DNA of 64,000 nucleotides from assembly GCF_000971175.1 (NCBI RefSeq), contig NZ_BBLY01000006.1, positions 62,001 to 126,000 on the forward strand. Direction: 5' to 3'. The stretch comes from Demequina pelophila (GTDB taxonomy: Bacteria > Actinomycetota > Actinomycetes > Actinomycetales > Demequinaceae). This document shows, piece after piece, positions 60,101 to 64,000 of this stretch (the first letter of the stretch is position 1; every line of letters starts with the position of its first letter). Below the pieces are notes generated by a model that saw only the letters and a program-made list of their open reading frames with translations, had not been told where the DNA came from and did not search any database. A program made the translations under genes and the position numbers.

Positions 60101-60456
60101 GTCAGTTCACTTACTTGGCCGGCTTGGCGGTGTCGCTGGGCGCGTTGGCCCTCATCGACCGACGCTGGCGCCTCGCGCTGTTCGACCAGCCGCGGCGCGC
60201 GGCACTGACCGTGGCCGCCACCGTCGTGTTCTTCCTGCTGTGGGACCTCATCGGGGTCGGACTGGGAATCTTCTTCGTGGGGGACTCGCCCTACCTCACG
60301 GGGTGGCACGTCGCGCCCGAGGTGCCGATCGAGGAGCTCGCCTTCCTCACCCTGCTCGGGTACCAGACACTCCTCCTGTGGCGGGCGTTCGACCGGCGGA
60401 CGGGCTCGACCGGCGCGGCCTCCGGCCCCGCGGTCTCGCCCGGAGGCGCGGCATGA
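60097..60456 (+). CDS. crtYe: Lycopene cyclase domain protein, first subunit (CrtYe/CrtYc type)
   Basis: This 119-residue membrane protein has three hydrophobic helices and the lycopene cyclase domain pattern: FLLWDLIGVGLGIFFVGD and the PIEELAF motif (APEVPIEELAFLTLLGYQTLLLW). It works as a heterodimer with the next gene product to cyclise the ends of the C50 chain. In Corynebacterium glutamicum the equivalent pair is CrtYe/CrtYf and gives epsilon rings; ring type cannot be told from sequence here. ATG overlaps the crtI stop. Confidence 0.88.
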   Translation: MSQFTYLAGLAVSLGALALIDRRWRLALFDQPRRAALTVAATVVFFLLWDLIGVGLGIFFVGDSPYLTGWHVAPEVPIEELAFLTLLGYQTLLLWRAFDRRTGSTGAASGPAVSPGGAA

Positions 60457-60830
60457 TCTACGTGCTGCTCTCCATCGCCGTGCTGGCGATCCTCGCGCTG
60501 GCGACGGTTCCCGTGCTCACGCGGCTGCCGCATCGTCCCCTGGTGCTCACCGCGCTGGTGCTGGTCGCGCTCACCGCGGTCTTCGACAACGTCATCATCG
60601 GGCTCGGGATCGTCGACTACGACCCCGCGCGCATCTCCGGCCTGCGGCTGGGCGTGGCGCCGGTCGAGGACTTCGCGTACACGATCGCAGCCGTGCTGCT
60701 GGTCCCCACGTTGTGGACGCTGTTCGCGCCACGCACGCGCGACGCCGCCGCCCCCGACGCCACCGCGCCTGACGCCGCCGCCCCCGACGCCACCACCCCC
60801 GCGGTCCGGGACAGTGAGGACCGCTCTTGA
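60453..60830 (+). CDS. crtYf: Lycopene cyclase domain protein, second subunit (CrtYf/CrtYd type)
   Basis: This 125-residue protein has three hydrophobic helices with TAVFDNVIIGLGIVDYDPARISGLRLGVAPVEDFAYTI, the second conserved lycopene cyclase domain segment (PVEDF). Together with crtYe it forms the heterodimeric cyclase. The C-terminus after the last helix is a tail made of DAAAPDATAP repeats. ATG overlaps the crtYe stop by 4 bp (ATGA). Confidence 0.88.
   Translation: MIYVLLSIAVLAILALATVPVLTRLPHRPLVLTALVLVALTAVFDNVIIGLGIVDYDPARISGLRLGVAPVEDFAYTIAAVLLVPTLWTLFAPRTRDAAAPDATAPDAAAPDATTPAVRDSEDRS
60741..60800 (+). repeat. 30-bp tandem duplication at the end of crtYf
   Basis: Two nearly identical 30-bp units (60741-60770 and 60771-60800) encode DAAAPDATAP and DAAAPDATTP. 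The repeat unit has the same length as the one at the end of crtI but a different sequence. Confidence 0.8.
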
Positions 60831-61783
60831 GCCCCGAGCGCACCGTGCGGGACAACGAGGACCGCCGGCCGGACCGCCAGGCGCGGCGCGACCGCCCGCT
60901 CGCACTCCTCGGCAGCATCGTCAAGGCCTCGCGCCCCGTCTCCTGGATCAACACGGCCTTCCCCTTCGCGGCCGCCTATGCGCTGGTGGTGCGCGACGTC
61001 GACGCGGTGCTGATCGTGGGCACCCTGTTCTTCCTGGTCCCGTACAACCTGCTGATGTACGGCATCAACGACGTGTTCGACTACGAGTCGGACCTGGCGA
61101 ACCCGCGCAAGGGCGGCATCGAGGGCGACGTGATCCGCGACCGCGAGCACGCGCGCCGCGTGCACCGCGCCATCCTGTGGGCCTGCGTCGTCACTGTCAC
61201 GCCGCCACTGGCCTGGCTGCTGGTGCAGGGCAGCGCCGGCGCCGCGGTGACGCTCGCCCTCGTCGTGTTCGGGGTGATCGCGTACTCGGCGCCCGGGCTG
61301 CGGTTCAAGGAGCGGCCGTTCCTCGACTCCCTGACGTCGGCGCTGCACTTCGCGGGTCCGCTGATCTACGCGCTCGTGGTCGCGGGCGCCCCGCTGACGG
61401 CCCGGGTGGCCTGGCCGGTGTGGACGGCGTTCATCCTGTGGGGAATGGCCAGCCACGCCTTCGGCGCGGTGCAGGACGTGCGCGCGGACCGGGAGGGCGG
61501 GATCGGGTCGGTCGCGACCGTCATCGGCGCGAGGGCAACCGTGTGGTTCGCGATCGGGCTGTACGGCGCATCGTCCCTGGTCCTGCTCGCCCAGCCGTGG
61601 CCGGGCACCCTCGCCGCGGTACTGCCGCTTCCCTACCTGATCTCGGTCGCGCGGTTCGCGCGCATCACGGACGAGACGTGCGAGGACGCGAATCGTGGCT
61701 GGCGCACGTTCCTGTGGCTCAACCAGCCGGTGGGGTTCGCGGTGACGATGCTGCTCATCGCCATCGCGAGCGGCTGGCTGTAG
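60827..61783 (+). CDS. crtEb: UbiA-family lycopene elongase
   Basis: This 318-residue prenyltransferase has about eight membrane helices after a basic N-terminus. The two Asp-rich sites are MYGINDVFDYESD (Asn81, Asp82, Asp85) and VQDVRADREGG. It adds two C5 units to lycopene to give a C50 chain (flavuxanthin type), as CrtEb or CrtE2 does in Corynebacterium and Micrococcus. The TTG start overlaps the crtYf stop as TTGA; a GTG further in is possible. It completes the C50 pathway and is the last gene of the operon. Confidence 0.9.
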   Translation: MSPERTVRDNEDRRPDRQARRDRPLALLGSIVKASRPVSWINTAFPFAAAYALVVRDVDAVLIVGTLFFLVPYNLLMYGINDVFDYESDLANPRKGGIEGDVIRDREHARRVHRAILWACVVTVTPPLAWLLVQGSAGAAVTLALVVFGVIAYSAPGLRFKERPFLDSLTSALHFAGPLIYALVVAGAPLTARVAWPVWTAFILWGMASHAFGAVQDVRADREGGIGSVATVIGARATVWFAIGLYGASSLVLLAQPWPGTLAAVLPLPYLISVARFARITDETCEDANRGWRTFLWLNQPVGFAVTMLLIAIASGWL

Positions 61784-62023
61784 ACCGACCGGCGGCCAGC
61801 ACACGAGTGGACGGCGACCGGTCGGCGAGCGGCCGGCGAGCGACCGGCGAGCGACCCGCGACCGGTCGGCGTCTCGCGAGGTGCTCAGTGCCCGTTTTCC
61901 GTGTTTTTGAGCACTCAGCACCTCCTAGGATGCGGCATCGCAGCCGCCGGGCACTCAGCACCTCCGGGGAAGCAACGCCGCGATTGTCCGGGGACGCAGA
62001 GCCGCAGCCACGGCACCAGCGCG
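61784..62023. repeat. Repeat-rich convergent intergenic region
   Basis: Between the convergent crtEb and pabA genes. It contains GCGACCGGTCGGCG twice (61814-61827 and 61858-61871) with CGGCGAGCGA repeats between, and then GAGGTGCTCAGTGC (61878-61891) facing GCACTCAGCACCTC (61911-61924), an inverted pair with one central mismatch. A direct copy GCACTCAGCACCTCC follows at 61951-61965. The 61878-61924 pair could form a terminator; no gene is supported. Confidence 0.6.
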
Positions 62024-62650
62024 CTACTGCCGCACGAGCGGGCTGAGCCCCGCGGCGCGCCCCTCGGCGTCGGGCATGCCGCACGCCTCGAGCCAGTTGG
62101 CCAGCAGCCGGTGACCGCCCTCGGTCAGCACGGACTCGGGGTGGAACTGGACGCCGTGCAGGGGGAGCGACCGGTGGCGCAGCCCCATGATGATGCCGTT
62201 GGCCGTGGTGGCCGTGACCTCGAGCTCGTCCGGCACGGTGGGGTTCTCGACCGCGAGCGAGTGATACCGCGTCGCGGTGAACGGCGAGGGCAGGCCCGCC
62301 AAGACCGACGAGCCCGAGTGAGTCACCTGCGAGGTCTTGCCGTGCATGAGCTCGGGCGCGTGCGAGACCACGCCGCCGTAGACCTCCGCGAGCGCCTGAT
62401 GTCCCAGGCAGATGCCCAGCATGGGCACGCCCGTGGCCGCGCACTCGCGGATCACGTCCATCGACGCGCCGGCCTCGTGCGGGGCGCCGGGCCCGGGGGA
62501 GATGAGCACGCCGTCGTAGTCGCCGACGTCGCCCACCTCCGCGACGGCATCGTTCCTCACCACCACGGTCTCCGCGCCCATCTGGCGCAGGTAGCCCACG
62601 ATCGTGTAGACGAACGAGTCGTAGTTGTCCACCACGAGGATGCGCGTCAT
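62024..62650 (-). CDS. pabA: Glutamine amidotransferase, anthranilate/aminodeoxychorismate synthase component II
   Basis: This 208-residue class I amidotransferase supplies ammonia from glutamine for anthranilate or 4-amino-4-deoxychorismate synthesis. The triad is Cys81 (GICLGHQ), His170 and Glu172 (QFHPESV). The N-terminal VVDNYDSFVYTIVGYL is typical. Actinobacteria usually keep this gene (called trpG or pabA) beside pknB; here it lies beyond the carotenoid operon. No partner component I is in the window. ATG overlaps the stop of the small membrane protein. Confidence 0.93.
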   Translation of the reverse strand: MTRILVVDNYDSFVYTIVGYLRQMGAETVVVRNDAVAEVGDVGDYDGVLISPGPGAPHEAGASMDVIRECAATGVPMLGICLGHQALAEVYGGVVSHAPELMHGKTSQVTHSGSSVLAGLPSPFTATRYHSLAVENPTVPDELEVTATTANGIIMGLRHRSLPLHGVQFHPESVLTEGGHRLLANWLEACGMPDAEGRAAGLSPLVRQ

Positions 62651-62814
62651 GGCATGGCCTCCACACTCTGGTCCTGGATGTCAAAGGTAACGGAGACCCA
62701 CGGGAACACCCACGTGAACAGGGCCATCACCACGCCGGCGGCCAGCACCAGCAGCATGAGCACGCGCAGCAGCGCGGGGCCGGGCAGCACGCGCCAGATC
62801 CACGGGAAGATCAC
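62647..62814 (-). CDS. 55-aa membrane protein between sortase and pabA
   Basis: A GTG-started ORF overlapping both neighbours by 4 bp. It has one hydrophobic helix (residues about 13-37, LLRVLMLLVLAAGVVMALFTWVF) between short ends. Tight packing on both sides supports it as real. I do not recognise a named family; small proteins of this kind occur at this spot in related actinobacteria. Function unknown. Confidence 0.7.
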   Translation of the reverse strand: MIFPWIWRVLPGPALLRVLMLLVLAAGVVMALFTWVFPWVSVTFDIQDQSVEAMP

Positions 62815-63635
62815 GGCTGGGGCACCTCCTCGAGGATCTCGGCCGGCACCGCATCGCCCACGGGGGCCCAGTACTCGAGCACGCCGTGCACGATGTACCG
62901 CTCCGCCGCCGAATACATCGGGTGGCACGAGGTCAACGTGATGTAGTGGTCGTCGGGCTCCGCCCCGGGCGCGCCCGGCACGGGAGCGATCACCTCGACC
63001 TGGCTCGGCGTCACGATCAGGTGTTCGCCCGCTCGGTAGACGTACCAGTTCTCCGCCGTCTGGATGACGATCGCGTCGCCCTCCTGGAGCTCGGCGATAC
63101 GGTTGAACGGCTTGCCGTACGTGGTGCGGTGCGCGGAGATGGCGAAGTTGCCCAGGCCGCCCGGCATCGCGGTGCCGGGGTAGTGCCCGATGCCCAACGT
63201 GTCGAGGACGTCGCGCCGGGTCACGCCCTCGGAGACGGGCTTGACGTAGTCGGATCCCCAGCGGGGCACGTACATGGTGGCGAACGTCTCGGTGAAGCCC
63301 ACCTCGTCGGGGACCGGCGCATCGGCCGGCGCGCCCTTGTCCTCGTCCGCGATGACCAGCGGGACGTCGGCCTCGGGCACCTCGTCCACATCCCCCGCCG
63401 GAGCATCGGCGGCGGCCTCGACGGGGCCCTGGTAGGCCCACTCGAGCGACTCGACCAGCGCCTCCTGCTCACGGTCGGAGGTGACGTCCGTGTAGAAGAG
63501 CTGCCACACCACATACAGGCCCAGGACGGCGCCCGCGATGATGAGCAACTCGCCCACGAGCGCCAGGAGCCGATCGGAGAGCCGGCCGCCGCGCGCGTGG
63601 TGGCGCGGCGACTCGGTATCGGCGGGTGCGGTCAT
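62811..63635 (-). CDS. Class E sortase
   Basis: This 274-residue transpeptidase has an N-terminal membrane helix (about residues 25-47), an acidic linker and the sortase domain. Catalytic residues: His169 in ISAHRTTYG, Cys237 in TLTSCHP and Arg246 in AERYIVHG. Class E enzymes anchor proteins with LAXTG-type signals in high-GC actinobacteria. No such signal is seen in this window, including the giant FN3 protein. The ATG at 63635 is preferred; a GTG at 63641 is in frame two codons earlier. A TACGCT hexamer lies 9 nt before the ATG. Divergent from crgA. Confidence 0.92.
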   Translation of the reverse strand: MTAPADTESPRHHARGGRLSDRLLALVGELLIIAGAVLGLYVVWQLFYTDVTSDREQEALVESLEWAYQGPVEAAADAPAGDVDEVPEADVPLVIADEDKGAPADAPVPDEVGFTETFATMYVPRWGSDYVKPVSEGVTRRDVLDTLGIGHYPGTAMPGGLGNFAISAHRTTYGKPFNRIAELQEGDAIVIQTAENWYVYRAGEHLIVTPSQVEVIAPVPGAPGAEPDDHYITLTSCHPMYSAAERYIVHGVLEYWAPVGDAVPAEILEEVPQP

Positions 63636-63717
63636 CGTCACACCAGCGTACGCGAGGCCCCTTCCCGCCCGGTATCGCGGTATGCGCGCGGGTATCCTGA
63701 TGGGCAGTCAGATCGAC

Positions 63718-63734
63718 CGCCCGCGGTGCGGGCG
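63718..63734. other. Hairpin in the crgA leader
   Basis: CGCCCGC/GCGGGCG stem with a 3-nt loop, 25 nt upstream of the crgA start, likely within its 5' leader or promoter region. A TATCCT -10-like hexamer lies upstream at about 63694. Confidence 0.35.
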
Positions 63735-63758
63735 CACGGAACGAACAATGGAGCAAAC

Positions 63759-64000
63759 GTGCCCTTCTCGAAGAAGCGCGACGACGTCGAGACCTTCAAG
63801 GCGCCCAAGAACTTCGGCAAGCCCAAGTCCGACAACCCCAAGTGGCTGCTGCCCACCGCCCTGACCCTGCTGGTCCTGGGTCCGGTGTGGATCGTCATCT
63901 ACTACGTCTCCAAGGCGCAGTTCCCCATCCCGGAGATCCGCGACTGGAACCTCGCGTTCGGCTTCGTCTTCATGGCGGCCGGGATGGTGCTCCTCACACG
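63759..64000 (+). CDS. crgA: CrgA cell-division protein, N-terminal part
   Basis: The window ends inside this gene; 80 codons are visible. CrgA is a small inner-membrane protein with two helices that recruits FtsI and other division proteins. The start is PFSKKRDDVETFKAPKN, a basic tail, then the first helix (TALTLLVLGPVWIVIYYVS) and the second (LAFGFVFMAAGMVLLT). The GTG is preceded by GGAG. The position next to a sortase and pabA/trpG fits the actinobacterial crgA-pknB region. Confidence 0.93.
   Translation, partial: MPFSKKRDDVETFKAPKNFGKPKSDNPKWLLPTALTLLVLGPVWIVIYYVSKAQFPIPEIRDWNLAFGFVFMAAGMVLLT

Overview
The window is high-GC actinobacterial DNA (roughly 70% G+C, Asp mostly GAC, many GTG starts, 4-bp ATGA/GTGA gene overlaps). 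Gene content (CrgA, FhaA/FhaB/PstP/RodA/PbpA/PknA/PknB, class E sortase, a C50-type carotenoid cluster, a PFNA-like kinase/FN3 cluster) suggests a member of the Micrococcales; a Cellulomonas/Demequina-like organism is a guess only. It reads as chromosome. I see no phage, insertion sequence or CRISPR array, only a decayed toxin-antitoxin pair beside a tRNA-Leu gene.

Layout. 1-3 kb: end of a cation/proton antiporter, an MFS transporter, a GNAT acetyltransferase and a solitary type IV pilin-like protein. 3-7 kb: metE, an OsmC protein and metF on the minus strand. 7-8 kb: tag (plus) and a Nudix hydrolase (minus). 8.3-28.1 kb: a minus-strand run of tightly packed genes that starts with gcvP, continues through a PFNA-like cluster (Ser/Thr kinase, 2026-aa Ig/FN3 surface protein, MoxR ATPase, DUF58, transglutaminase-like protein, FHA protein, PP2C phosphatase, small membrane protein) and ends with gcvT, gcvH and the Nudix gene. 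The glycine cleavage genes therefore bracket the signalling cluster. 28-34.6 kb: a flippase-like membrane protein, a sugar epimerase, a glycosyltransferase and rmlC, rmlD, rmlB, rmlA for dTDP-L-rhamnose. 34.7-37.2 kb: glycogen phosphorylase. 37.3-46.8 kb: single housekeeping genes (LMW phosphatase, CHAD, S4, a YgjV-GNAT fusion, a threonine aldolase family enzyme, YchJ, YeiH, M15 carboxypeptidase, CutC, PCMT-like methyltransferase, deaminase). 46.9-47.8 kb: higB remnant, higA and tRNA-Leu(CAG). 47.8-56.3 kb: fhaA-fhaB-pstP-rodA-pbpA-pknA-pknB, the conserved actinobacterial growth and division signalling operon. 56.35-61.8 kb: a C50 carotenoid operon (prenyl synthase, crtB, crtI, two cyclase subunits, a UbiA-type elongase). 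62-64 kb: an amidotransferase (pabA/trpG), a 55-aa membrane protein and a class E sortase (minus), and crgA (plus, cut by the window end).

How it works together. Two complete phospho-signalling modules lie about 20 kb apart: kinase/FHA/PP2C with a giant surface protein inside the gcv run, and PknA/PknB/FhaA/FhaB/PstP with RodA and PbpA for peptidoglycan synthesis. The carotenoid operon sits between pknB and the sortase/crgA genes that are usually pknB's close neighbours. Many transcription units show a -10 hexamer 6-7 nt before the start codon, suggesting leaderless mRNAs. A 9-mer, GGACGATGC, occurs about 25 times on both strands, in genes and in intergenic DNA, and is not explained by the annotation.
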